Shown here: in pieces, positions 9,927 through 19,480 of the stretch | Layout of the letters: every line of letters starts with the position of its first letter | Numbering within the stretch: position 1 is the first letter of the stretch | Source of the DNA: Plotosus lineatus | Taxonomy: Eukaryota; Chordata; Actinopteri; Siluriformes; Plotosidae | Assembly: GCA_024760905.1 (NCBI GenBank) | Contig: CM045733.1 | Location: forward strand, 66,038,501-66,102,500 | DNA: 64,000 nucleotides | Direction: 5' to 3' | Program-made: the position numbers and the translations under genes | Notes under the pieces: generated by a model | What the model was told of the DNA's origin: nothing | Databases searched by the model: none | What the model saw: the letters and a program-made list of their open reading frames with translations, nothing else

Positions 9927-10072
9927 CTTGTGTTCAACTTGAGTTTCCCTGTGCAAAAATCAAAAGTAATTACCTATCGTGCCAAAATTACAATTATTAT
10001 AATTATTTTAATTTTGGCACGATAGGTAATTACTTCTGATTTCTGCACGGGGAAACTCAAGGTGAACACAAG
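9927..10072. repeat. 146-bp foldback palindrome
   Basis: Arms of 64 bp (9927-9990 and 10009-10072) are reverse complements with four differences around an 18-bp AT-rich loop. The inner stem TACCTATCGTGCCAAAATTA is perfect. It could be a MITE or a hairpin-forming remnant. No terminal motif of a known family is recognised. Confidence 0.8.
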
Positions 10073-10426
10073 TATATGTATGTATATATATATATTTTTT
10101 CTTCTGATATGTCTTCGTAAAACCTTTTACTGTGCTTGTCTCACACTGCATAAATTAAGAAATTAGTACAGAAAAATCAGTGCAGCAGAGCTGTGGAGCC
10201 CAAGTTGTGTATTAAACCCCAGCTTTACTATCAAACTCATGTAAGCTATTCAGCTGTGCTTTGATAGTATAATTTCAACAGACATAGTTGGGGTAGTTAA
10301 AATACTTTCTTTTATCCAGAGCACTTAGGCCTACGCATCATCGCTTATAGTTGCTGATTTTTCTTATATATGCTGGTTGCTGAAACTATACATGGTTTAC
10401 TTATAGCATTTAGCCTAAAGTATATG

Positions 10427-10430
<4 letters not shown>
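10073..10430. other. Unique DNA, nothing identified
   Basis: AT-rich, with no coding or repeat signal beyond short TATG runs. Confidence 0.3.

Positions 10431-10482
<52 letters not shown>
10431..10482. repeat. (AT)n microsatellite
   Basis: About 26 AT units directly before a SINE-A head. Confidence 0.95.
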
Positions 10483-10485
<3 letters not shown>

Positions 10486-10823
10486 GGCAGTGGTGGTTTA
10501 GTAGTATAGGGCGCTGGGTTGCTGATCCTAAGGTTGGGGGTTCAAGTCCCCACAAGGTTGTCACTGCCCCCCATTCCCCAGTGCAGCTAACTGGGTTATC
10601 AAAGGCGGGCCATGTCTCTTACAGTCTATGGTCAGAGGCATGTAAAAGAACCATTGCTGACCTTCGTAAAAGAGTAGGCTGCAAAGCCACCAGCGTGCTT
10701 CTGTCCCTTGCTGAAAGGGTTGTGTCAGGAAGGGCATCCGACTTAAAAACCTATGCCAAATCAAACGAGTGAATCATTCGCTGTGGCGACCCCTGAAAAA
10801 AGGGAAAAGCCAGAAGGAAATTT
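10483..10823 (+). mobile_element. SINE-A, full length
   Basis: The A box (TGGTTTAGTAG) and B box (GGTTCAAGTCC) are recognisable, and the body and LINE1-like tail (GCTGTGGCGACCCCTG, GCCAGAAGG) are complete. AT microsatellites lie on both sides, suggesting insertion into or beside (AT)n. Confidence 0.85.
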
Positions 10824-10840
10824 TCATATCTCTATATGCA

Positions 10841-10849
<9 letters not shown>

Positions 10850-10916
<67 letters not shown>
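10850..10916. repeat. (AT)n microsatellite
   Basis: About 33 AT units between the SINE-A and the LINE1 3' end. Confidence 0.95.
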
Positions 10917-10918
<2 letters not shown>

Positions 10919-10958
10919 CTTCTTCTTCTTCTTCTTCTTTTCCTTTCGGCTGTTCCCT

Positions 10959-12446
10959 TCAGGGGTCGCCACAGCAAATGATCTGCCTCCATCTCTCCCT
11001 ATCCTCTGCATCTTCTACTCTTACTCCAACGACCTTCATGTCCGCCTTCACCGCATCCATAAATCTTCTCTTTGGTCTTCCTCTGGGCCTTTTGCCTGGT
11101 AGTTCCAACCTCAGCATCCTACGACCAATATACTCACTATCCCTCTCTGTACATGTCCAAACCATCTCAATCTAGCCTCTCTGACTTTGTCTCCAAAACA
11201 TCTAACATGTGCTGTCCCTCTGATGTACTCATTTCTGATCCTATCCATCCTCGTTAGTCCCAAAGAGAAGCTCAACATTTTCATCTCTGCTACCTCCAGC
11301 TCTGCCCCCTGTCTTTTCCCCCAAGGCCACTGTCTCTAAACCATACAACATTGCTGGCCTCATCACCGTCTTGTACACTTTTCCCTTCATTCTTGCCGAT
11401 ACTCTCCTATCACACATCACACCGGACACTTTTCTCCATCCATTCCAACCTGCCTGCACGCGCTTCTTCACCTCTTTTCCACACTCTCCATTGCTCTGGA
11501 TTGTTGAGCCTACGTACTTAAAATCCTCCACCTTCTTTATCTCTGCCCCTGTAACCTCAAAGTTCCTCTTGGGTCCTTGTCGTTCACACACATGTATTCT
11601 GTCTTACTAAGACTAACCTTCAATCCCCTCCTTTCCAGGGCATACCTCCACCTCTCTAGATTTTCCTCCACTTGGTCTCTGCTCTCACTACAGATCACGA
11701 TGTCATCTGCAAACATCATAGTCCATGGAGATTCTTGTCTAACCTCGTCTGTTAGCCTGTCCATCACCATAGCAAACTAGAAGGGGCTGAGAGCTGACCC
11801 TTGATGCAGTCCCACCTCCACCTTGAACTCTTCTGTCACACCGACAGCACACCTCACCACTGTCTTACATCTCTCATACATGTCCTGCACCACTCTAACA
11901 TACTTCTCTGTCACTCCAGACTTCCTCATACAGTACCACAGTTCTTCTCTCGGCACCCTGTCATATGCTTTCTCCAGATCCACAAAGGCACAATGCAGCT
12001 CCTTCTGACCTTCTCTGTACTTCTCTATTAACATCCTCAAAGCAAACACTGCATCTGTGGTGCTCTTTCTTGGCATGAAACCAAACTGTTGTTCACAAAT
12101 GCTGACCTCTGCCCTTAGTCTTGCTTCCACTATTCTTTCCCATAGCTTCATTGTATGGCTCATCAACTTTATCCCTCTGTAGTTGCCACAACTCTGTACA
12201 TCTCACTTGTTCTTAAAAATGGGCACAAGCACACTTCTCCTCCATTCCTCTGGCATCTGCTCACTTTCTAAGACCTTGTTGAATATTCTTGTCAGAAAAT
12301 CTACTGCTACCTCCCTAGACACTTCCATACCTCAACTGGTATGTCATCAGGGCCAACTGCCTTTCCACTCTTCATCCTCTTCAATGCCCTCCTCACTTCT
12401 CCCTTACTAATCTTTGCTACTTCCTGCTCCTCAACTGTCACCCCTT
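10959..12446 (-). pseudogene. LINE1 reverse transcriptase domain, broken
   Basis: RT motifs are readable across several frames: [14 protein letters not shown] (motif A Asp), [11 protein letters not shown] (motif B), MMFADDIVICSES (motif C), then the C-terminal [15 protein letters not shown] and [11 protein letters not shown]. Visible lesions are a frameshift near 12447, an in-frame TGA at 12203-12205 (FKNK*DVQ), a TAG at about 11775 right after SALSPF, and frame changes near 11540-11590 and 11240. The lesions are few, so decay is recent. Copies at 32582-32929 and 36720-38173 come from the same branch. Confidence 0.8.
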
Positions 12447-13952
12447 CTACTCTTTTTCTCTCTCATTTTCTTCATTCATCAGCTCTTCAAAGTACTCTTT
12501 CCATCTTCCCAGCACACTTCTGTCATCAGTCAATACATTTCCCTCTCTGTCCTTTATCACTCTAACTTGCTGCATGTCTTTCCCATCTCTATTTCTCTGC
12601 TGTGCTAACCTGTATAGATCATTTTCTCCCTCCTTACTGTTCAACCTATCATACAAGTCATCATACGCCCTCTGTTTGGCCTTTGACACTGCTACCTTTG
12701 CCTTATGCTGTGTCTCCCTGTACTCCTGTTTACTCTCTTCGGTCCTGTCAATGTCCCACTTCTTCTTGGCTAACCTCTTCTTTTGTACACACTCCTGCAC
12801 TTCCTCATTCCACCACCAAGTTTCCTTATCTACTTTCCTTCCAGAGGACACACCAAGTACTCTCCTACCGGTCTCCCTGATCACATTGGCTGTGGTTGTC
12901 CAGTCCTCTGGAAGCACTTCCTGACTACCCAAAGCCTGTTTCAACTCCTCCTTGAAGATAACACAACACTCTTCCTTTTTCAGCTTCCACCACTTTGTCT
13001 TCTGCTCTGCCTTTGCCTTTTTCACCTTTCTCACCATCAGTATCATCCTGCACACCACCATCCTATGCTGTTTGGCAACACTCTCACCAACTACTACTTT
13101 GCAGTCACTGACTTCCTTCAAATTACATCGCCTGCACAAGATGTAGTCTACCTGTGTGCGCCTACCTCCGCTTTCATAAGTCACCCTATGCTTCTGTTTC
13201 TTCTTGAAGAAAGTATTCACCACAGCCATTTCCATCCTTTTTGCAAAATCGATCAACATCTGTCCTTCTGTGTTCCTGTCCTGGATACCAAACCTGCCCA
13301 TCACTTCCTCGTCCCCTCTGTTGCCTGCACCAACATGTCCATTGAAGTCTGCTCCAATGACCACTCTTTCACCTCTGGGGGTATTCTGCATCACTTCATC
13401 TAAATCACTCCAGAATCTCTCCTTCTCTTCTAGCTTACATCCTGTCTGTGGGGCATAAGCACTAACAACATTGACCATCACGCCTTCAATTTCTAACTTG
13501 AGACTCATCACTCTGTCTGACACTCTTTTCACGTCTAGAACATTCCTGACAAACCCCTCCTTCAAGATGACTCCTACTCCATTTCTCTTCCCATCCACAA
13601 CATGATAAAACAGTTTAAACCCTGCTCCTAAGCTTCTAGCCTTTCTACCTTTCCACCTTGTCTCCTGAACACACAGTATGTCCACCTTCCTCCTCTGCAT
13701 CATGTCAGCCAGCTCCCTATCTTTTCCTTGCATGGTTCCAACATTCAAAGTCCCTACTCTCAGTCCTAGGCTCACGCATTTCCTCTTCTCTCTCTGCCTA
13801 CGGACACGCCTCCCGCCTCTCCTTCTTCGACGTCTTCGACCAACAGTAGTCCAATTTCCATCAGCACCCTGTTGGTTGACAGCACTGATGGCGGTCGTTG
13901 TTAACCCGGGCCTCGACCGATCCGGTATGAATTCTGTATTGATCATTTGCAT
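12447..13952 (-). CDS. LINE1 APE-type endonuclease with RT N-terminus, intact 501-codon frame
   Basis: This is the N-terminal part of the LINE1 polyprotein. After a basic segment (about residues 38-56, Arg-rich) come the APE endonuclease motifs in order: LRVGTLNVGTM, DILCVQETRW with the metal-binding Glu, VNVVSAYAPQTG, VVIGADFNGHVG with Asp and Asn, TQVDYIL and KQHRMVV with the C-terminal His. The enzyme nicks target DNA to prime reverse transcription. The rest is the linker leading into RT (RWKEYFEELMNEENE). The frame ends at a frameshift near 12447, and RT continues in another frame downstream. Confidence 0.8.
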   Translation of the reverse strand: MQMINTEFIPDRSRPGLTTTAISAVNQQGADGNWTTVGRRRRRRRGGRRVRRQREKRKCVSLGLRVGTLNVGTMQGKDRELADMMQRRKVDILCVQETRWKGRKARSLGAGFKLFYHVVDGKRNGVGVILKEGFVRNVLDVKRVSDRVMSLKLEIEGVMVNVVSAYAPQTGCKLEEKERFWSDLDEVMQNTPRGERVVIGADFNGHVGAGNRGDEEVMGRFGIQDRNTEGQMLIDFAKRMEMAVVNTFFKKKQKHRVTYESGGRRTQVDYILCRRCNLKEVSDCKVVVGESVAKQHRMVVCRMILMVRKVKKAKAEQKTKWWKLKKEECCVIFKEELKQALGSQEVLPEDWTTTANVIRETGRRVLGVSSGRKVDKETWWWNEEVQECVQKKRLAKKKWDIDRTEESKQEYRETQHKAKVAVSKAKQRAYDDLYDRLNSKEGENDLYRLAQQRNRDGKDMQQVRVIKDREGNVLTDDRSVLGRWKEYFEELMNEENEREKE

Positions 13953-14087
13953 TTTTTTTCAATGTGGCAGAAGTTTTATGCCGGATGCCCTTCCTGTCGC
14001 AACCCTCTGCATTTATCCGGGCTTGGGACCGGCATAAGGGGGAGAGACACTGGTTCGTGCCCCCCCCACCTCATGGCTGCATTAATA

Positions 14088-14089
14088 TA

Positions 14090-14136
<47 letters not shown>

Positions 14137-14140
14137 TTTA
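14088..14140. repeat. (AT)n then T run
   Basis: This is the right-hand piece of the AT microsatellite that LINE1 interrupts. Confidence 0.9.
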
Positions 14141-14726
14141 TTATGCTGTTTTCTGTTTATTTTCAGCTTTCATGTAGGTGATTTGGTTGATACCAAATAA
14201 ATAACACAAATACCAGTAAAACTCTTTTATTGTTATGTTATTATTCATGTTTTCTATCTCGATGGTAATAGGCACTTACCATTCCATTCCGCTGCTAAAC
14301 ATTTTAATAAGTGCCCACCCACTCCAATTTTTAAGCGCCCTGGGCGCTTATCACGTCAATTATGGTATTTCTATTGTATTATTGAAAAAACACATTTGCC
14401 ATCATTTACAAACACATTTACCATTTAAATTTACACACAAATTTCCTTTTGTACTATATACCGATCTTTGTTATCTCACAGCCTCACCTCCTCTCATCCT
14501 TCCATTTTCTGAGCTGGTAAATTCTAATTAGGGTTGGCTGGAGGCTGGCACCCATCTCAGCTGACTCTAGCCTCACTTCCTATCATTTGTAAATGAAAAA
14601 TAAATAAATAAATAAAAATACTAAAAATATGGGCTTTTATCGGGTCTTTTATCTGCTGTAAAGTTGATGTAGATCCCCAATGTTCTCATTTAATCCTATT
14701 ATCGTTGCAGGGAGCCTATCACAGAA
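14141..14726. other. Mostly unique DNA with a short V-SINE-like tail scrap
   Basis: About 14515-14580 reads ATTAGGGTTGGCTGGAGGCTGGCACCCATC in part, resembling a reversed SINE-B/V-SINE tail. Nothing else is recognised. Confidence 0.4.
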
Positions 14727-14728
14727 TC

Positions 14729-14792
<64 letters not shown>
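14727..14792. repeat. (CA)n microsatellite
   Basis: About 31 CA units inside the V-SINE region. Confidence 0.95.
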
Positions 14793-14793
<1 letters not shown>

Positions 14794-14998
14794 GTATTCA
14801 CACCATTACCTAGGGGAGATCTGGGGCAGCCAATTAGCCCATAGTGCACATCTTTGGACTGTGGGAGGAAATCAGATTACCCAGAGAAAACCCATGCAAT
14901 CATAGAAGAAACATGCAAACTCCACACAGAAATGCCTTCACCCAGAGACTCAAACCGAGTGCTGTCTTGCTGTGAGGTGGACATGCTAGCTTTTATGT
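14793..14998 (-). mobile_element. V-SINE, minus strand
   Basis: The plus strand shows TTTGGACTGTGGGAGGAAA, ACATGCAAACTCCACACAGAA and a decayed tRNA-like head ending CTTGCTGTGAGGTGGACATG. These are the reversed V-SINE central domain and 5' head. Confidence 0.75.
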
Positions 14999-15377
14999 CA
15001 TCTTGCCGCCCTCTGTCTGGTTCAGCCAATATATAAATAAAAATAGTCAGTACTATGGTTAAAGCCAAGATTATCTGACCTTTAATTTTCTTCTAACTCC
15101 ATTGGGATTATTCATATAGTCTTCTTACATATCTATTTCAGGTCTCTATACACTTGTCAAATAAAAAGAAGTACATATTTCTATGACCAATCCTACTCAG
15201 TCAAACTCATAGCAAACAGACACACAGTAATCTCTGACATATGTATTATATTTATGCATCTAGAAAAACAAACAAAAAATAAAATAAAAGGTATTTGAAC
15301 AAGATAACATTCCTTTTGTTCTTTGATATGAGGCTGAGGGCCGAAATTTAAAATTTACTGAAATTTGTTTTTTAATG
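14999..15377. other. Unique DNA, nothing identified
   Basis: AT-rich stretch with no coding or repeat signal. Confidence 0.3.
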
Positions 15378-15745
15378 GGGCAGTGGTGGTCTAGTGGTAT
15401 AGGGTGCTGGATCGCTGATCCAAAGGTTGGGGGTTCGAGTCCCACTCTCCACAAGGTTGCCACTCCCCCCCCCCCCCCCCCCCCAGTGCAGCTAACTGGG
15501 TTATCAAAGGCGGGCCATGTCTGTCACTGTCTATGGTGAGAGGCATGTAAAAGAACCATTGCTGACTTTCGTAAAGAGTAGCTGCAAAGTCGTCAGCGTG
15601 TTTCTGTCCCTTGCTAAAAAAAAGGGTTGTGACAGGAAGGGCATCCGACGTAAAAAACCTCTGCCAAATCAAACGTGCGAATCAGATGATTCGCTGTGGC
15701 GACTCCCGAGTAAAAGGGAAAAAGCCAAAAGGAAGACAGACTGAA
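15378..15745 (+). mobile_element. SINE-A, full length, with expanded C tract
   Basis: A box TGGTCTAGTGG and B box GGTTCGAGTCC are intact. A run of about 18 C at 15467-15484 expands the normal short C run. The body and LINE1-like tail (GATTCGCTGTGGCGACTCC) follow. Confidence 0.85.
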
Positions 15746-16554
15746 ATTTGTTTTTTTTTTTTTCTTCTAATTTTCCTTCCGTTGCGAAATGTTTGAGGAT
15801 TTTTGCTGCCTTTCAAATCATTCCTTTAAATTTCAATATGGTTCAGATCTGATCTTTAACTTTGTCATTCTTTCACATTTCTCCTTTGTAGATTGATTAG
15901 TGTTCTTCGGATTCTGTTGAAAGGTCCACCTCTGGATCAACTTCAACTCTGTCCTCTCATAATGCTTTATATTAGCTTTAAGTGCCCTTTGCGTAGAATG
16001 TAGAATGCGTAAGTTAATCAATAGCTGCACCGACAGTCACTCAGCAGCAAAGAACCATAACACTCTCACACATGCTTCACAGGGGGGTGAGAGGATTTTC
16101 TCCTATTTACATTTGTATAGTGATTGTGTATAGTGAAAGCTTTCTTTAATTCATAGGTCAAAAGCACATTGTTACAAAAGGCCTTGTATTTGCCTGTATA
16201 TTCACAGGGAAACTGCTGGTTCGCCCTAATGCTCTTAGTGAACATCCAAAGCCCATTCTTATGCTTGTAAATTCATCCACTTTCGTACCAACAGCTGCCA
16301 GTAACCTGCAGTTTCTGTGATGACATTTTGGAGTTCTTGGATATTTCTTTTTCCTTCAAATGTACGTTGTCTGGCTGAATTTGCTGACTTGACTAATTCT
16401 AGATAGTGGACAGACAGCTGGTACTCAGATAACTTATCTTCCAAACTATGTACCATGTAAAATCTGGTGAAAATAAACAGCTGTCCAGACAGAGCACCTC
16501 TTCGTTTTACCCATCAAACTTAAATAAAATGCAGAAATTATACTTTGAATGTTA
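15746..16554. other. Unique DNA, nothing identified
   Basis: Two 65-codon minus frames (15833-16030 and 16259-16456) show no recognisable domain. Confidence 0.3.
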
Positions 16555-16690
16555 ATGAATAGCCCTGTGATAGCATGGCAAGCTGTCCAGGGTGTACAAT
16601 CCCCTCACTCAGTGTCAGCTGATATGGGCCCCAGCCTTCCCGCAACCCTAATTAGGATTAAGTGGTTCAGGAAATGCACGAATGAATGTT
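16555..16690 (+). mobile_element. V-SINE/SINE-B type tail fragment
   Basis: CTGTCCAGGGTGTACAATCC to CAACCCTAATTAGGATTAAG and an AATG-type end match the tail of the SINE-B copies. The head is missing. Confidence 0.65.
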
Positions 16691-16805
16691 GTTGAATAGT
16701 TTCTAATTCAGCAATATCCACTCAGCCTGAGGTAGATGATTGTTTAAGTATACATTACAGGGTATAGGCATATCTCAAAAAATTAGAATATCGTTAAAAG
16801 GGCAA

Positions 16806-17155
16806 TCTTGGGCAGTGGTGACCTCGTGGTAAAGGTGCTGGATCACTGATCCTAAGGTTGGGGGTTCAAACCCAACTCACCACAGGTTGTCCGTGTCCCC
16901 TCAGTGCGGCTAACTGGGTTATCAAAGGCCGGCCATGTCTCTCACTGTCTATGGTTCATGCAAAAGGTTCATGTAAAAGAACCATTTCTGACTTTCGACA
17001 AGAGTACCTGCAAGGTTGTCAGTGTGTTTCTGCCCTGTAATGGCCTGGCGAGTTGTCCGGGTGTACTCTGCCCTTGCCCGGAGTCGGCTGGGATGGGCAC
17101 AAGCCTCTCCGCAACCCTAATTAAGATTAGGCTGTTCCAGAAAGTGAACTGAACT
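16806..17155 (+). mobile_element. SINE-B, full length
   Basis: It shares the SINE-A head and body (CTAACTGGGTTATCAAAGGC, AAAAGAACCATTTCTGAC). After GTGTTTCTGCCCT it switches to a different tail (TGGCCTGGCGAGTTGTCCGG, CAACCCTAATTAAGATTAGG, GAACTGAACTGAAC). Confidence 0.8.
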
Positions 17156-17321
17156 GAACAATATTCTAGTTTACTGAGACACAGGATTGTAGGTTTTCCT
17201 TATCGGTCAGCCATAATCACAATTTCAAAACAAAAGGCTTGAAATGCTTTACTCTGTGTAATGCATCTAAAATATGGGTTTTACTTTCTGAACTGAGTTG
17301 CAAAAATATTGTCCTTTTAGT

Positions 17322-17663
17322 TCAGTTAATTTTCTGTAACCGTTTAATCCTAATTAGGGTTGCGCGGAGGCTGGCACCCATCCCAGCCGACTCCGGGCAA
17401 GGGCAGAGTACACCCTGGATGGCTTGCCAGGCCATCGCTGGGTGGAAACACGCTGGAGGCTTTGCAGCTACTCTTGTCAAAAGTCAGCAATGGTTCTTTT
17501 ACATGAACCTCATCTCACCATAGACAGTAAGAGACATGGCCAGCCTTTGATAACCCAGTTAGCTGCACTGAGGGGACAGTGACAACCTGTGGTGAGTGCG
17601 GCTTGAACCCCAACCTTAGGATCAGTGATCCAGCACCTTTACCACTAGGCCACCACTGCCCCT
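17322..17663 (-). mobile_element. SINE-B, full length, inverted to the 16806 copy
   Basis: The reversed tail (TTTAATCCTAATTAGGGTTG) is followed by the body and a head ending GGCCACCACTGCCCC. It lies tail-to-tail with the previous SINE-B, about 165 bp away. Confidence 0.8.
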
Positions 17664-17766
17664 ATACTAGAATAGTGTAAAAAAATTGAATATTTGAAAG
17701 TTATGGTGTCACACCCTAATCAGCTATTTATGTCAAAGCACCGTCAAAGGTTTCTTGAGCTTTTAA

Positions 17767-17911
17767 ATGATCTCTTCGTTTGGGTCAGTAGACTGCACAA
17801 TCATGAGGAAGACTGATAATATGACAGTTCACCTGAAGACAGTCATTGATACCTTACACAAGCAGGGCAAGCCACAAAACTTAATTGCTAAAGAAGCTGA
17901 TTGTTCACAGA
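17767..17911 (+). pseudogene. Tc1-like transposase, N-terminal helix-turn-helix piece
   Basis: The frame includes VHLKTVIDTLHKQGKPQNL and IAKEADCSQ, matching the first paired-like HTH of Tc1 transposases, which binds the terminal repeats. It is cut by the Rex1-like LINE at 17911/17912 and resumes at 20823. Confidence 0.7.
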
Positions 17912-18629
17912 TTCAAGATTTAAAAGTCTTTATTTTCATTATGTTCACAAATACCGAAATTTCATATGAGGCATTCAGCATTAAAAGGTGCAAAACTTTA
18001 AAAAGATGTCAACAAGTTACAAAGGTGCAAATGAGACAATAAACTTGAATGTCAAGAATGGAACATAAGCAGAAGGAATTCTGTACACTAATATTAAAGT
18101 AAAAATATAAAATATAAATGTAAATTCTGTAACTACGAATGCGAATTGAACACTGGAGATATACAATATGTACACGGCGGCATTGTCGAATGAAATGAAT
18201 AAATATTCGCAGCAAGGTGGATGGACTAAAATGTAAATAACCAAAGTAGATTAAGTAGAATATAAGTCAGGTAAAGTGCGGCAATGCAAAACAGTCGTAG
18301 AGTTTTGTGGATTCATTGTTCTTTTACAAAGAACTGATGTTTGAGTAAAAGTGTAAGTGAGTGAGTATGTGTTAGTGGAGGAACGTTGCATGTGTTTCTG
18401 TGTGTGGGCTGATAGCAAGGGCGTGGTGGGGCAATGGATTTCACTGCTCCGGGGTAAATGCTGTTTTTGAAACTGGTTGTGCTGGTCTTGATGTTTCTCT
18501 ACCGCTTTCATGAAGGAATTGGTACAAATAATCCATTTCCCGTGTGTGTAAGATCCGTCGCGATGTGACTAGCTTTATTCTTGACTGGACAGCATATATT
18601 GTGTCTAGGTCTGGTAGATAGCAGTCCAC

Positions 18630-18993
18630 AATGGCGGCACAGTAGCATAGAGATTGGCACATCTGCCTCACAGCAAGAAGATACTGGGTTTGATTCCCAG
18701 CTCAGGTGTTTCTCTGTGGAGTTTGCCTGTTCTCCCTGTGCTTGCGTGGGTTTCCTCCAGGTACTCCAGTTTTCTCCCAAAGTCCAAAAACATGCACAGT
18801 AGGTTAATTTGCTGTTCCTAGTTGCCCCTAATTGTGAATGTGAGTATGAATGTTTCCGTCAGTGTCGCCCCGTGATGGCCTGGCGATCTGTCCAGGGTGT
18901 ATCCACTCTTGTCCGGAGTCAGCTGAGATGGGTGCCAGCCTCCTTTTGACCATAATAAGGATTAAGCAGTTAAGAAAATGGATATGGATGGGT
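18630..18993 (+). mobile_element. V-SINE, best preserved copy
   Basis: The head CACAGTAGCATAGAGATTGG and B box (GGTTTGATTCC) are followed by the V-SINE central domain (GTGGAGTTTGCCTGTTCTCC, GTGGGTTTCCTCCAGGTACT, AGTCCAAAAACATGCACAG). A tail of the SINE-B/L2 sort follows (TGGCCTGGCGATCTGTCCAG, AAGGATTAAGCAGTT). Confidence 0.85.
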
Positions 18994-19119
18994 AGCCCAC
19001 AATCCCCTGTGCACTTCTTACCATCTGGGCTAAGTCATTTCTGTCCTTAGCAGTGCAGTTGCTGTACCACACCATTGCAGTGAAACAGAGAATACGTTCA
19101 ACTGCAGCACTGTAGAAAT

Positions 19120-19297
19120 TCTTGACATTTACCGCATTTGACAGACGTTCTTATCCAGAGCAACTTACAATTATAATTTTTTTTTATGCAACAATTGAAG
19201 GTTACGGGCCTTACTCAAGGTCTAACAGTGGTGATAGTGGTGGAGTGGACCTTTGGATTAGTAACCCATTGTATTAACCACTAAGCCACTGCTGCCT
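19120..19297 (-). mobile_element. SINE-F, tRNA-derived with HpaI/L2-type tail
   Basis: On the plus strand the tail GACAGACGTTCTTATCCAGA and GCAACTTACAA comes first and the reversed tRNA-like head (AACCACTAAGCCACTGCTGC) last. The tail matches the 'gagcgacttacaa' type known from HpaI-like fish SINEs. Confidence 0.7.
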
Positions 19298-19444
19298 CTT
19301 CTTGAGCAGCTGAGATTAGAGTCCAGTATGTTTCAGTTTCTGAGGAAGAAAAGCCATTGTTGGACCTTCTTCACCATATGTGAGGTCTTAACAGACCAGA
19401 AAGAAAGTCAGAAGAAATGTGTATGTACAGGAACTTAATACTGT

Positions 19445-19480
19445 CTACACGATCCAGGACCCCCCCCCCCCCCATCCTCC
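19445..19480. repeat. Poly-C tract inside the Rex1-like RT
   Basis: A run of about 14 C at 19460-19473 encodes the glycine run in the broken RT frame. Confidence 0.8.

Larger units (their letters stand above)
10917..14087 (-). mobile_element. Near full-length RTE-type LINE (LINE1)
   Basis: Read on the minus strand it has a short leader (14087-13953), an endonuclease-reverse transcriptase frame (13952-10959) and a short 3' UTR ending in (AAG)n. One frame with an APE-type endonuclease and RT, a very short 3' UTR and a trinucleotide tail fit the RTE clade. The leader contains GACAGGAAGGGCATCCGGC, a motif shared with SINE-A. (AT)n tracts lie on both sides, so the insertion split a microsatellite. 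At 3.17 kb it is the most complete LINE1 here. A few stops and frameshifts interrupt it. Confidence 0.85.

Noticed and set aside
12783..13403. 206-codon plus-strand frame rich in Ser, Leu and His, and similar frames at 11371-11610, 13678-14037 and 37023-37559.
   Set aside because: They are antisense shadows of the LINE1 endonuclease/RT coding.
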